A stretch of 64,000 bases of DNA from NCBI RefSeq assembly GCF_000737865.1, contig NZ_CP007287.1, positions 1,206,252-1,270,251 of the forward strand. The letters run 5' to 3'. Source of the DNA: Bifidobacterium coryneforme (lineage in GTDB: Bacteria; Actinomycetota; Actinomycetes; Actinomycetales; Bifidobacteriaceae). The notes under the pieces are model-generated. The model was given only the letters and a program-made list of their open reading frames with translations. It searched no databases and was not told where the DNA came from. Positions 55,537-64,000 of this stretch are shown here, one piece after another. Each line of letters starts with the position of its first letter. Positions within the stretch are counted from its first letter, which is position 1. The position numbers were made by a program, and so were the translations under genes.

Positions 55537-56973
55537 ATGCTCAAGTGGTTGTCTCGGATTCGTCTGACATCAGGGGGACTGCCCACCACCCTGTTCACCC
55601 TGACCGCTTTGACGCTGGTGGCCCTGATTGTCATGGCGCTCCTGGACCGCCGCCCCAAGGACCTGCTCCGTCAAGTGGCCGTTGGTCTCATCAGCGGCGC
55701 TACTGGACTCCTCCTGGCCTGGCTTGTCTCCGATGTCTTCATGGTCTTCGGGGTATCCCTGGGCTGGATGGTCATCCTGACCGTTGGTCTGGGCTGCCTT
55801 GCGGCCGGATTCGCGACCATGGCCCTGATGCACAATCATGGATGGAAACGGGCCCTGGCCGCCCTGACCATCCTTTTCACGGTTCTGTCCGCAGCCTTGC
55901 GCATCGACATCATATACGGGGAATACACAACCATCGGATCCATCTTCAGCGTGCCCATCTACCAGGAACTGAAAGAGTCCTCCCCCAAACAGCCGGTTAT
56001 GTCGGTTGCGGACTGGCAGGGCCTGGCCTCCAGGGGGGAGACACCACCGCATCCAGCCCGGGGGCAGGCATATACAGTCAGAATCGTCGGCAGAGAGTCC
56101 AGCTTCCACGCCCGCCCCGCCGATGTCTATCTGCCACCGGCTGCCTTGAGTCCCAAACCACCCGCACTGCCCGTCTTCGTCCTCCTGGCAGGTCAGCCCG
56201 GCAGCCCCGACCGTCTCTTCACCGCCGCGGGCATCCCATCGCTCATGGATTCTTACGCCGCCCGTCACAACGGACTGGCACCCATCGTCGTCTCCCCCGA
56301 CCAGAACGGATCCTCCACCCACAACAGCCTCTGCGTGGACTCCCCCGTTTACGGAAATGCGGAAACCTACATGAGCCGAGACGTACCGAACTGGATCAGG
56401 GAACACCTGCCAGTCGCCAACCAGCCTTCCATGTGGACCATCGGCGGATTCTCCCAGGGCGGCACCTGCTCCACCCAGCTCGGACCACGCCACCCCGAAA
56501 TCTACGGGAACATCCTTCCCGCCGACGGGGAGCTGGAACCCACCCAGGGCAAGCAGGAACAGATGATCCGGGACTACTTCGGCGGCGACCGTTCCAGGTT
56601 CCTGGCCCAGGTCCCGACCAAGGCCATCGCCGCCAAAGCGCCGTCCAAGCAGACCCTCTTCACGGCCGCCGGCTCCCAGGACCCCCACTCCCGGCAGAGC
56701 ATGATGACCATCGCCAAGGCCGCCAAATCCGCTGGAATGACGGTTGAGGCGGTCGTGGCCCAAGGATCGGGCCACGACTGGCATACGGTCAGGACCGCCT
56801 GGAGCCCCGGTTTGGAATGGCTGGGAGAACGTATGGGGATGGGCCCCATGGACCGAGCCATCGAAGACCATCCCCAATATCACCAGACTGCAGTTGCAGT
56901 AATCACCACAGACCATCGGCAGGAACAGGAATCGAAGCGAACATGGAAACAATGCAGCAAGGCCCGAACATGA
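55537..56973 (+). CDS. Alpha/beta-hydrolase esterase with N-terminal membrane domain
   Basis: 478 residues. Four transmembrane helices (~15-125) precede an esterase/D-type domain. The nucleophile elbow is IGGFSQGGTCS, with GHDWHTVRTAW near the C-terminus supplying the probable catalytic His. Its family includes the putative esterases related to mycolyltransferases. It overlaps the next gene by 31 bp, so the two are probably an operon acting in the cell envelope. Confidence 0.75.
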   Translation: MLKWLSRIRLTSGGLPTTLFTLTALTLVALIVMALLDRRPKDLLRQVAVGLISGATGLLLAWLVSDVFMVFGVSLGWMVILTVGLGCLAAGFATMALMHNHGWKRALAALTILFTVLSAALRIDIIYGEYTTIGSIFSVPIYQELKESSPKQPVMSVADWQGLASRGETPPHPARGQAYTVRIVGRESSFHARPADVYLPPAALSPKPPALPVFVLLAGQPGSPDRLFTAAGIPSLMDSYAARHNGLAPIVVSPDQNGSSTHNSLCVDSPVYGNAETYMSRDVPNWIREHLPVANQPSMWTIGGFSQGGTCSTQLGPRHPEIYGNILPADGELEPTQGKQEQMIRDYFGGDRSRFLAQVPTKAIAAKAPSKQTLFTAAGSQDPHSRQSMMTIAKAAKSAGMTVEAVVAQGSGHDWHTVRTAWSPGLEWLGERMGMGPMDRAIEDHPQYHQTAVAVITTDHRQEQESKRTWKQCSKART

Positions 56974-59624
56974 TGGAGAAGTCCGCCCGGGCCGTTCTGG
57001 CCCAGGATGCAATCAGGTGGATGAAGCGACATGTTCTTGCCCTGACTTTCACCCTGGTCCTGGTGGCCGTCAATCTCTTTTCATGGCTGATCATATGGTT
57101 CCTGGGCATACCCCGTTCCACCCGTATGGGAACCCCCCTGGCCGACCTGATTGCCCGCCAGCACCTGGCGCCCCCGCCCGGGTCCCATGCGCCAGGGCTC
57201 CCCCTCCAATTCGCACGACTCCTCATCACCCTCTTCATCACCAGCAATCCCGGGCAGCTGATTGTCGATTCCCTCCTGGTTCTGGTCGTGCTCTGCATTG
57301 CGGAAACCCGCCTGGGCAGGCGCAGAACAATCATGGCCTCCTTGATCAGCGCCGTGGGCGGGGCTGTGGTTGGCCTACTGATATGCGCGGGCATCAATGC
57401 CCTGGAAGACCATTGGTCCTGGTTCCTCCGCATCCCCATGACCTTGAATCCGATAGCACTGGTCATCGGCGCCCTGATGGCCTCCATCCCCTTCAGCGAT
57501 TTCCTCTGGCGCAGAAGAATCGGGCTGATCGGATACACGGCCCTTATCCTCCTGGTCCTCTACACCGGCAATCCAGGCGTTTACTGCACCCTGGCCGCGG
57601 CCCTGATCGGCCACATGGTCGGCCACATCTGGCACGGCCCCCTCAAGGATGCCGACCTGCCAGGCAAGAGCGGAGCCTATGAGACCAGACACCTCCTCGG
57701 AGCCATTTCCACGGTCCTCGCGCTCGGCCCCCTGGTAACCGTCTCATCCAAGGTCAGGGCGGGGTTCTTCACCCCCCTGGGCATGTTCCTGAGTCCGAAC
57801 CATGCCACCAGCACCAGCCTGGCACGCTGCCTGTCCAGGGACAACCAGGCCAGCTGCTATGCCCAGTATGGATTCACGCCAAACCACACCATCGGTGGAG
57901 CCCTGCTGACCCTGCTTATGCCGACCCTGGTCATGCTGGCCATTTCCTGGGGCATCTACCACGGTCGGCGGGTGGCGGCCGCCGCAAGCCTGGCTTTGAA
58001 TGGTCTGACCGTGGTGCTCGCCCTGCTCTACTATCTGGTCTTCCCCATGACCATCGGCGACGGATTGCCCCAGGCCATCAGGCACGGAGCCGTCCCGTCC
58101 CTCCTGGTCATCGCCCTTCCCCCACTGGTTTTCTGCCTCTTCATCATCCGCAACATGCATGTCTTCCTGGTGCGCACCATACCCTCCCGTATCCGCATCG
58201 GCTGGGTGGCGATCCTGGTGGGATTCGTGACCACGGCAGTCGGGTACATCGCCTTCGCCACGGCGAGCCCCTGGTCCTTCCGGCCCAGGGCAACCCTGAA
58301 CACGGTCATGTCTGAACTGCCTGAGCTCTACCTCCCCAACGGCATTGCCGGACGGTTCCGCCCCTTCATGGTTCCCCGGACGCTGACCAGCCTGGTGGTC
58401 AGCGATGCGGTCGGATTCATCTTCTGGATGGTCTTCCTGGTGGTCCTCCTGGCCTGGATGCGTTCCTCCGTCATCCAGAATGAGAGCGAGCGCCTACGGG
58501 CCGGCGCCCTGGTCCAGACCGGCGGTGAAAGCATGTCGTTCATGACCACCTGGGAAGGCAACAACTACTGGTTCTCACCCACCGGCCGGTCGGCAATCGC
58601 CTACCGGGTCATGCACGGCATCGCCCTGACCACCACCGGCCCCTTCGGCGACCCGGACGAATTCATGACGGATCTGGATGACTTCTCCCGGTACTGCTCC
58701 GAGCACTCCTGGTCCCCGGTCTTCTACAGCGTCCACAAGCCCCAGCGGGACCAGCTGGCCCTCCGGGGCTGGTCCACCCTGAAAGTGGGCTCGGAGATGG
58801 TCGTCACCCCCAGCCAGTGGCAGACCCGAGGAAAGAAATGGCAGGATATCCGCACCGCCATCAACAAGGCCAAGCGGGACAATATCACCGACGTGCTGAC
58901 CACCTTCAACGACGCACCCTGGGATGTCCAGTCCCAGATCGTGGATATATCCGAACAGTGGGCAGAGCTCAAGGCCTTGCCCGAGATGAAGTTCACCCTG
59001 GGCGGTCTGGACGAGCTCCGAGACCCCCGCATGGCCATCCTCTATGCGATCGACGCCGAGGGAACGGTCCTCGGGGTGACCAGCTGGATGCCCACCTACC
59101 GGCAGGGGCAGATCATCGGATGGACCTTGGATTTCATGCGGCACCGGACCGACAGCCCCAACGGAATCATGGAGTTCCTCATAGCCCGCATGGCCGAAAG
59201 GCTGCGCGACCAGGGCACCGTCGAATTCATGAGCCTCTCGGCTGCACCACTGGCCGGAATGGACCCCGACCAGGACGAGGCACCAGGCAACACCGAGTTC
59301 CTCCAGCACGTTCTGGGCATGGTGGCCGATTTGATGGAGCCTGCCTACGGGTTCCACTCACTCTTCTTCTTCAAGAAGAAGTTCCAACCGGCTGAGCATC
59401 CTGTCTACATCTGCTACCCCGATCCCGCCCAGCTGGCACAGATCGGGCTGTCGGTACTCCAGGCCTATCTGCCCGATCTCAAGGCATCCCAGGCACTGGA
59501 TGCCTTGAAGTCCATCATGCCCAGCAGCTCCTCCAAAGAGAGGGCCGGAAGCAAGGAGCCGGATACCGGGCAACCCGGAGAAACCGACAGGGAAAACGAC
59601 CAACCGGACCACCCGGCCGCCTGA
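56943..59624 (+). CDS. Rhomboid-like/DUF2156 fusion (MprF-type lipid lysyltransferase-like)
   Basis: About 893 residues from METMQQGPNMMEKSARAV. The N-terminal half has about eleven hydrophobic helices with a degenerate rhomboid-like section (IAETRLGRRRTIMASLISAV; HMVGHIWHG). No GxSG active site is obvious. The C-terminal ~350 residues are a DUF2156 domain (SMSFMTTWEGNNYWFSPTGR, SWMPTYRQGQIIGWTLDFMR, DLMEPAYGFHSLFFFKKKF) as in phosphatidylglycerol lysyltransferases. Suggests modification of envelope lipids with an amino acid; substrate is inference. Confidence 0.75.
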   Translation: METMQQGPNMMEKSARAVLAQDAIRWMKRHVLALTFTLVLVAVNLFSWLIIWFLGIPRSTRMGTPLADLIARQHLAPPPGSHAPGLPLQFARLLITLFITSNPGQLIVDSLLVLVVLCIAETRLGRRRTIMASLISAVGGAVVGLLICAGINALEDHWSWFLRIPMTLNPIALVIGALMASIPFSDFLWRRRIGLIGYTALILLVLYTGNPGVYCTLAAALIGHMVGHIWHGPLKDADLPGKSGAYETRHLLGAISTVLALGPLVTVSSKVRAGFFTPLGMFLSPNHATSTSLARCLSRDNQASCYAQYGFTPNHTIGGALLTLLMPTLVMLAISWGIYHGRRVAAAASLALNGLTVVLALLYYLVFPMTIGDGLPQAIRHGAVPSLLVIALPPLVFCLFIIRNMHVFLVRTIPSRIRIGWVAILVGFVTTAVGYIAFATASPWSFRPRATLNTVMSELPELYLPNGIAGRFRPFMVPRTLTSLVVSDAVGFIFWMVFLVVLLAWMRSSVIQNESERLRAGALVQTGGESMSFMTTWEGNNYWFSPTGRSAIAYRVMHGIALTTTGPFGDPDEFMTDLDDFSRYCSEHSWSPVFYSVHKPQRDQLALRGWSTLKVGSEMVVTPSQWQTRGKKWQDIRTAINKAKRDNITDVLTTFNDAPWDVQSQIVDISEQWAELKALPEMKFTLGGLDELRDPRMAILYAIDAEGTVLGVTSWMPTYRQGQIIGWTLDFMRHRTDSPNGIMEFLIARMAERLRDQGTVEFMSLSAAPLAGMDPDQDEAPGNTEFLQHVLGMVADLMEPAYGFHSLFFFKKKFQPAEHPVYICYPDPAQLAQIGLSVLQAYLPDLKASQALDALKSIMPSSSSKERAGSKEPDTGQPGETDRENDQPDHPAA

Positions 59625-59639
59625 GGCCAGACCACCGAT

Positions 59640-60047
59640 TCACTGCTCGACCGGGGCCGCCTGACAATCGCCGCAGAGGCCATAGACCTCAAGGGTATGG
59701 GACGAGACCGTGAACCCGTATGCCTGCGCCACCGAGTCGAGCCACCCCCCATCTGGGGGAGTGATCTCGACGGTCCTTCCACATGATTCACAGACCAGAT
59801 GATGGTGATGGCGGCGTTGCGCTGCACAGATCCGGTACAGACGCACTCCGCCGTGTTCTATACAGTCAAGGTTCCCCGAAAGGTGAAGGGCACTGAGTTG
59901 CCGATATACAGTGGCCAGACCGATATGGCTCCCTGAATCGTTCAGGACCGTATACAGGTCCTGGGCCGAAACGAAATCATCCTGCGCGCGCAGGGCCTGC
60001 CAGACGGCGTCCTTCTGCCTGGTCTTCCTGGAAGCACTGGTGGTCAT
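59640..60047 (-). CDS. Fur-family regulator, probably Zur
   Basis: 135 residues. Winged helix with SHIGLATVYRQLSALHLSGN, then the metal-binding region RHHHHLVCESCGRTVEITPP and a second CxxC, GLCGDC. A histidine-rich stretch before the first CxxC favours zinc-sensing Zur, but Fur cannot be excluded. The zinc-type lipoprotein with a Fur/Zur box sits 4 kb away. Confidence 0.78.
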   Translation of the reverse strand: MTTSASRKTRQKDAVWQALRAQDDFVSAQDLYTVLNDSGSHIGLATVYRQLSALHLSGNLDCIEHGGVRLYRICAAQRRHHHHLVCESCGRTVEITPPDGGWLDSVAQAYGFTVSSHTLEVYGLCGDCQAAPVEQ

Positions 60048-60114
60048 CGTTCAGAGCCCTCCTTAAGCCATTCCACCCTACAGCACCCCGACTAAAGGGG
60101 TAAGTGGTTTCGGC

Positions 60115-61296
60115 TCAGCGCAGGTCATCCCAGCAGCCGGAGGCTTCCAGGTCCCGAGCCGTGGCCCGGGGATCATCGGTGAGGACGGTCAGATGCCCCA
60201 TCTTCCGGTCGGTCCGCACCTCGGCCTTGCCATAGTCGTGCAGGTTCCACTCAGGATGATCTGTAAGCTGCCCCAGGACCGGCCTTACATGCTGCCCCAG
60301 GATATTGACCATAACGGCAGGACTGAGCAGACGTGGCTGAGCCAGGGGCCATCCGGCGATACCTCGGATGTGGGCATCGAACTGATCCAGGGAGCAGGCC
60401 TCGATGGTGTAGTGACCGGAATTGTGGGGACGGGGGGCCATCTCGTTGACCACCAGGCCTCCGTCCGGCATCACGAAGAGTTCTATGGCCAGAGTGCCGG
60501 CCAGCCTGAATCCTTCAGCCAGCCTCAGGGCCAGTCGTCCGGCCTCCTCCTCGATCTCCCGGCCGGCCCCGGCCGGTGCCAGGGTCATGTGCAGGATGTT
60601 GTGTCGGTGGTCATTGCGAACCATCGGGAAGGTCACATATTGGCTTCCGTTGCCGGTCACCAGGACCGAGGCCTCAAAGGAGAAATCGACGAACCCCTCC
60701 AAAATAGAGGGCGGGAACCCCACCCCCCTTGCTGTGTCCTGTCTGGTCCGCTCGGCCACCTGCCACAGGTCGTCCGCCGACCGCAGGACCATCTGCCCGT
60801 GGCCGTCATAGCCACCAGTGCGCGTCTTGAGCACGGTCGGGTAACCCAACTCATCCAAGGCCTTCTCCAGGTCGTCCATCCCATCGACCTGTCTCCAGGG
60901 CGCTGTTGCAAACCCGTGCCGGTTGACGAAGGTCTTTTCGTGGACCCTGTCCTGGGTGACCCGCAAAAGCTCGGTCCCCTGGGGAATGGCCACCTGGTCC
61001 CGGACCCCGTCCAGGGCCTCGGCGTCAACATTCTCGAACTCGTAGGTCAGGACATCACTACGCTCCGCCAGCCGACGGATTGCATCCCGATCGTCATAGT
61101 CGGCCGTGATCTGAAAATCAGCCACCTGCCCCACCGGACAGTCGGGCATAGGGTCCAGCACGCCGATGCGGAATCCGCGATACCTGGCGCTCAGAGCCAT
61201 CATCCGCCCCAGTTGACCACCCCCGACGATGCCGATGACCGCGCCGGGTTCCAAATGATCGATACGCCCCGCCGTTTCCTCAGACAAGCTCGGCAT
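60115..61296 (-). CDS. purK: N5-carboxyaminoimidazole ribonucleotide synthetase
   Basis: 393 residues from [20 protein letters not shown], with GGAGGAG upstream. ATP-grasp: [48 protein letters not shown] and [17 protein letters not shown]. Makes N5-CAIR from AIR for PurE; overlaps purE by 17 bp. The long upstream frame is a shadow of purE. Confidence 0.94.
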   Translation of the reverse strand: MPSLSEETAGRIDHLEPGAVIGIVGGGQLGRMMALSARYRGFRIGVLDPMPDCPVGQVADFQITADYDDRDAIRRLAERSDVLTYEFENVDAEALDGVRDQVAIPQGTELLRVTQDRVHEKTFVNRHGFATAPWRQVDGMDDLEKALDELGYPTVLKTRTGGYDGHGQMVLRSADDLWQVAERTRQDTARGVGFPPSILEGFVDFSFEASVLVTGNGSQYVTFPMVRNDHRHNILHMTLAPAGAGREIEEEAGRLALRLAEGFRLAGTLAIELFVMPDGGLVVNEMAPRPHNSGHYTIEACSLDQFDAHIRGIAGWPLAQPRLLSPAVMVNILGQHVRPVLGQLTDHPEWNLHDYGKAEVRTDRKMGHLTVLTDDPRATARDLEASGCWDDLR

Positions 61297-61786
61297 TCGA
61301 CTCCTCCACCTTCTTGGCGAGTCCTTCGCGATAATCCGCCAGGTCCGCCGCCAAACCCTGGTCCGTTGTGGACAGGATACTGACGGCCAGCAGGCCGGCA
61401 TTGGTGGCTCCCGCCTTGCCGATGGCGGTGGTGGCCACAGGAATCCCGGAGGGCATCTGAACAATGGAGAGAAGGGAATCCACGCCACTCAGAGCACGTG
61501 ACTGAACGGGTACCCCAATGACCGGCAGGGTGGTTTGGGCAGCCAACATACCAGGCAGGTGGGCGGCACCCCCCGCTCCGGCGATGACGACCCTGATGCC
61601 TTTGGACCGAGCCTCATGGGCGAAGTCGGCCATGAGTCCCGGCGTCCGGTGAGCCGAAATGACCTGCTTCATGTAGGGGACCTGGAACCTGTCCAGAACC
61701 GCGCAGGCCTCCCGCATCGTCTCCCAATCGCTGGATGACCCCATCACCACTGCAACCAGGGCCTTATCGTCGTCTGTATCAACCAT
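61280..61786 (-). CDS. purE: N5-CAIR mutase
   Basis: 168 residues, class I Pur[51 protein letters not shown] and [20 protein letters not shown]. First gene of the purEK pair, transcribed opposite to the other purine genes in this window. Confidence 0.95.
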   Translation of the reverse strand: MVDTDDDKALVAVVMGSSSDWETMREACAVLDRFQVPYMKQVISAHRTPGLMADFAHEARSKGIRVVIAGAGGAAHLPGMLAAQTTLPVIGVPVQSRALSGVDSLLSIVQMPSGIPVATTAIGKAGATNAGLLAVSILSTTDQGLAADLADYREGLAKKVEESNAELV

Positions 61787-62042
61787 TCGGATCTCCCTCG
61801 CTCGGCAGTTTCGATAGTACCCATCCCCGGAGAGATTCCCGTTGAAAAACAGGCCGAATCACCCAGTTCATCGACCAACCGGAACTCCTGCCATGCGAAT
61901 CGTGTCAGTCTGATGGATGTTAGGGCCGGGCATCGTGAACATATGGGGTTCTGGAAGACATCGCATCACCCAGCCGATAGAATCGTTGCCGCATCGTGTT
62001 GGTCGTGGTCTACGGACCGGAAGGATGGGAAAGCTGACAGGC

Positions 62043-63938
62043 ATGGGTACACTTCTCGATGGAATCGACTCCCCTCAGGACCTGAAAAACCTGACCGGGG
62101 ATGAGCTGGACCGCCTGGCCCAGGAAATCCGTACCCTGTTGATCGATTACTGCAGACGATACGGGGGGCACCTCGGATCCAATCTGGCCGTCGTGGAGGC
62201 CACCATCGCCCTGCACAGGGTCTTTGACCTGCCCCATGATCATCTGGTCTTCGACGTCTCCCACCAGGCCTACACCCACAAGATCCTGACCGGTCGGAAG
62301 CAGGCCTTTACCAACCCTGAGCACTTTGGCAGCGTCTCCGGCTTCACATCCCCGGAGGAAAGCGAATACGACGACTTCGTTCTTGGACACACCGGAACCT
62401 CCATCTCCCTGGCCTGTGGCCTGGCCAAGACCCGAGACCTTGCGGGAGGCACGGGAAACGTCATCGCCCTCATAGGCGACGGCGCTCTGAGCAGCGGCCC
62501 GGCCTTTGAAGGCCTGAACTGGGCGGCCGAACAGGGCGGCAACCTGATCATCGTGGTTAACGACAACGAAATGTCCATCGCCGAGAACCACGGCGGACTC
62601 TACCGGTCACTGGCCGCCCTGCGGGCCACCGGCGGCCAATCCGAGCGAAATCCCTTCCGGGATCTCAACCTGGACTACCGATATGTGGAGGAAGGCAATT
62701 CCATAGGCCCCCTGGTGCAGGCCTTCTCGGAAGTCAAGGACATCGACCATCCGGTGGTGGTCCATATCCACACCCGCAAGGGGCTCGGACTCGGACAGGG
62801 CAGGAGCGAAGAACCCGGAGCCGGGGCGGATGAACCCACCCTGCCGGCACTGCCGGCCGAGGGACAGGTGGAGGCCAACCACTGGCAGAACGGCATCAAG
62901 GCCAACAGTAAGGCAGCCAATTCCCGTAAGGTCTACGGGAGGATGGCCATGCAAGCCCTCCAGCCCCGGTTCCAGAACGAACCCGGACTGGTGATCATCT
63001 CCCCCGCAACCCCCCTGTCCAATGGCATCGATCCCGAATTCCGCAGCGAGGCGGGGCGGCATTATCTGGATGTCGGTATCGCCGAATCACACGCCGTGGC
63101 CTTCGCGGCTGGACTGGCCAAGGCTGGCGGAACCCCCGTCGTAGCGACCTCATCCACCTTCTTCCAACGGGCCTACGACCAGATCGAGCAGGAGATGGCC
63201 ATCAATGGGAGTGCCGTCACCCTGCTGAACTTCTCCGTCGGAATATCCGGGACCGATGCCACCCACTCTGGGGCCAGCGACATCGCCATGATGAACTCCA
63301 TACCCGGACTGACCTGCCTGGCACCCGGGAGCGGCGCCGACTTCCTCCGGATGCTGGCCTGGGCCACCGGCCCCGCCCGTCGCCCGGTCGTCATTCGAGT
63401 GCCCGGAGAGCGCATCCTAGCCTCCGAACGCGCGGCCGGACTGCCCGATACCCTGGAGGGTCGGCTGTCCATGGAACCCGGGATGGCACCAGGTTCCAAC
63501 CATCCCGGAACCGGCACCGACTCCCAGGACCCTTGGGATTCCTACGGAGTGCTGCGAAAGGGCGATACCGTGGCAATCCTGGGGCTGGGCGACATGCTTC
63601 CCCAAGCCTGCCAGGTTGCCGATTCCCTCCGGGAGCGGGCCGGCATCAATGCGACGGTCATGGACCCTCATCAGTATTCGCATCCCGACTTGATCACCCT
63701 GCAAGCACTGGACCGGAACCACCGTCTGGTGGTGACCATTGAAGATGGGCAGCTCCTGGGCGGATGGGGACAAGGAATCGCAGCCAGCCTCGAATCCAAC
63801 ACCATCCAAGCCCTCACCTTCGGCGCCGACAAGGAAATCAATGACCGGGTGCCATTGACCACCCTCAATCAGCGGTACAGGCTGAACACGGAGGATATGA
63901 CCGATTCCATCATCTCGGCGCTTCACGGCAAAGACTAG
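62043..63938 (+). CDS. dxs: 1-deoxy-D-xylulose-5-phosphate synthase-type enzyme
   Basis: About 631 residues from MGTLLDGIDSPQDLKNLTGD (the ATG at 62025 is an alternative start). TPP-binding: GHLGSNLAVVEATIALHRVF, FDVSHQAYTHKILTGRKQAF, IALIGDGALSSGPAFEGLNW and VNDNEMSIAENHGG. Pyrimidine-domain: DVGIAESHAVAFAAGLAKAG; the C-terminal domain begins near DTVAILGLGDML. It makes DXP for the MEP isoprenoid pathway. Spacing between domains is shorter than in the classical enzyme around residues 260-300, which leaves a DXS-like paralogue as an alternative. Confidence 0.82.
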   Translation: MGTLLDGIDSPQDLKNLTGDELDRLAQEIRTLLIDYCRRYGGHLGSNLAVVEATIALHRVFDLPHDHLVFDVSHQAYTHKILTGRKQAFTNPEHFGSVSGFTSPEESEYDDFVLGHTGTSISLACGLAKTRDLAGGTGNVIALIGDGALSSGPAFEGLNWAAEQGGNLIIVVNDNEMSIAENHGGLYRSLAALRATGGQSERNPFRDLNLDYRYVEEGNSIGPLVQAFSEVKDIDHPVVVHIHTRKGLGLGQGRSEEPGAGADEPTLPALPAEGQVEANHWQNGIKANSKAANSRKVYGRMAMQALQPRFQNEPGLVIISPATPLSNGIDPEFRSEAGRHYLDVGIAESHAVAFAAGLAKAGGTPVVATSSTFFQRAYDQIEQEMAINGSAVTLLNFSVGISGTDATHSGASDIAMMNSIPGLTCLAPGSGADFLRMLAWATGPARRPVVIRVPGERILASERAAGLPDTLEGRLSMEPGMAPGSNHPGTGTDSQDPWDSYGVLRKGDTVAILGLGDMLPQACQVADSLRERAGINATVMDPHQYSHPDLITLQALDRNHRLVVTIEDGQLLGGWGQGIAASLESNTIQALTFGADKEINDRVPLTTLNQRYRLNTEDMTDSIISALHGKD

Positions 63939-64000
63939 TTCATGCCATCAGGCCCGACACCGGCCCTCGCGCACCGACCGTCTGCCGGTAACTCGCCGGG

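Noticed and set aside
55570-57012. 480-residue minus-strand ORF over the esterase gene
   Set aside because: Shadow of the plus-strand esterase with GFSQG nucleophile elbow.

Overview
The window is chromosomal DNA from a high-GC Gram-positive bacterium, most likely a Bifidobacterium or close relative. This rests on protein character and gene order: the EF-G/S7/S12 str operon, a single-chain PurL with PurT in place of PurN, a rhomboid-DUF2156 fusion protein, and an r1t-type holin cassette. The species is not determined.

Layout: (1) 1-2908 is the str operon on the minus strand (fusA cut by the window edge, rpsG, rpsL). (2) 3252-5405 holds a DUF488 protein, a YwiC-like membrane protein and a family-6 uracil/hypoxanthine-DNA glycosylase. 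(3) 5564-5640 is tRNA-His, followed by a roughly 28-kb defective prophage whose far end (34007-34052) is a diverged copy of the 3' part of that tRNA. (4) 34374-37710 has two uncharacterised membrane proteins, a VOC pseudogene and a threonine aldolase-like PLP enzyme, then tRNA-Gly. (5) 38006-41562 is a methionine-type ABC importer with two tandem substrate-binding proteins. (6) 41736-51797 is a purine biosynthesis run purT-purC-purL-purF-purM-purD. (7) 52071-59624 is an envelope/metal block: LTA-synthase-like sulfatase, zinc-type binding lipoprotein, esterase and rhomboid-DUF2156 protein. (8) 59640-61786 is a Fur/Zur-type regulator and purEK. (9) 62043-63938 is a DXS-type synthase.

The prophage is the most unusual part. 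Its late operon (minus strand) carries two endolysins, a holin, tail-tip proteins, Dit, tape measure, two tail-assembly chaperones and the major tail protein, all with open frames. Its early operon carries SSB, an ERF-type annealing protein, a PD-(D/E)XK nuclease and a replisome organiser, and a divergent switch carries a repressor and an ImmA-like protease. No terminase, portal, protease, capsid or integrase gene is recognisable. The place where the head module should lie (19.6-20.45 kb) holds only a broken connector-like remnant and a small ORF. The gene content is therefore a flexible tail plus lysis cassette without a head, either a decayed prophage or a tailocin-like relic.

Both ends of the element carry defence-type genes: an AbiH-family protein beside tRNA-His (6184-7413), and an AT-rich two-gene AAA+ ATPase / subtilisin-like protease operon resembling IetAS (29362-32681). 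Several broken genes (28427-28999, 33050-33900, 34855-35170) mark the right flank. The core metabolic genes look intact.
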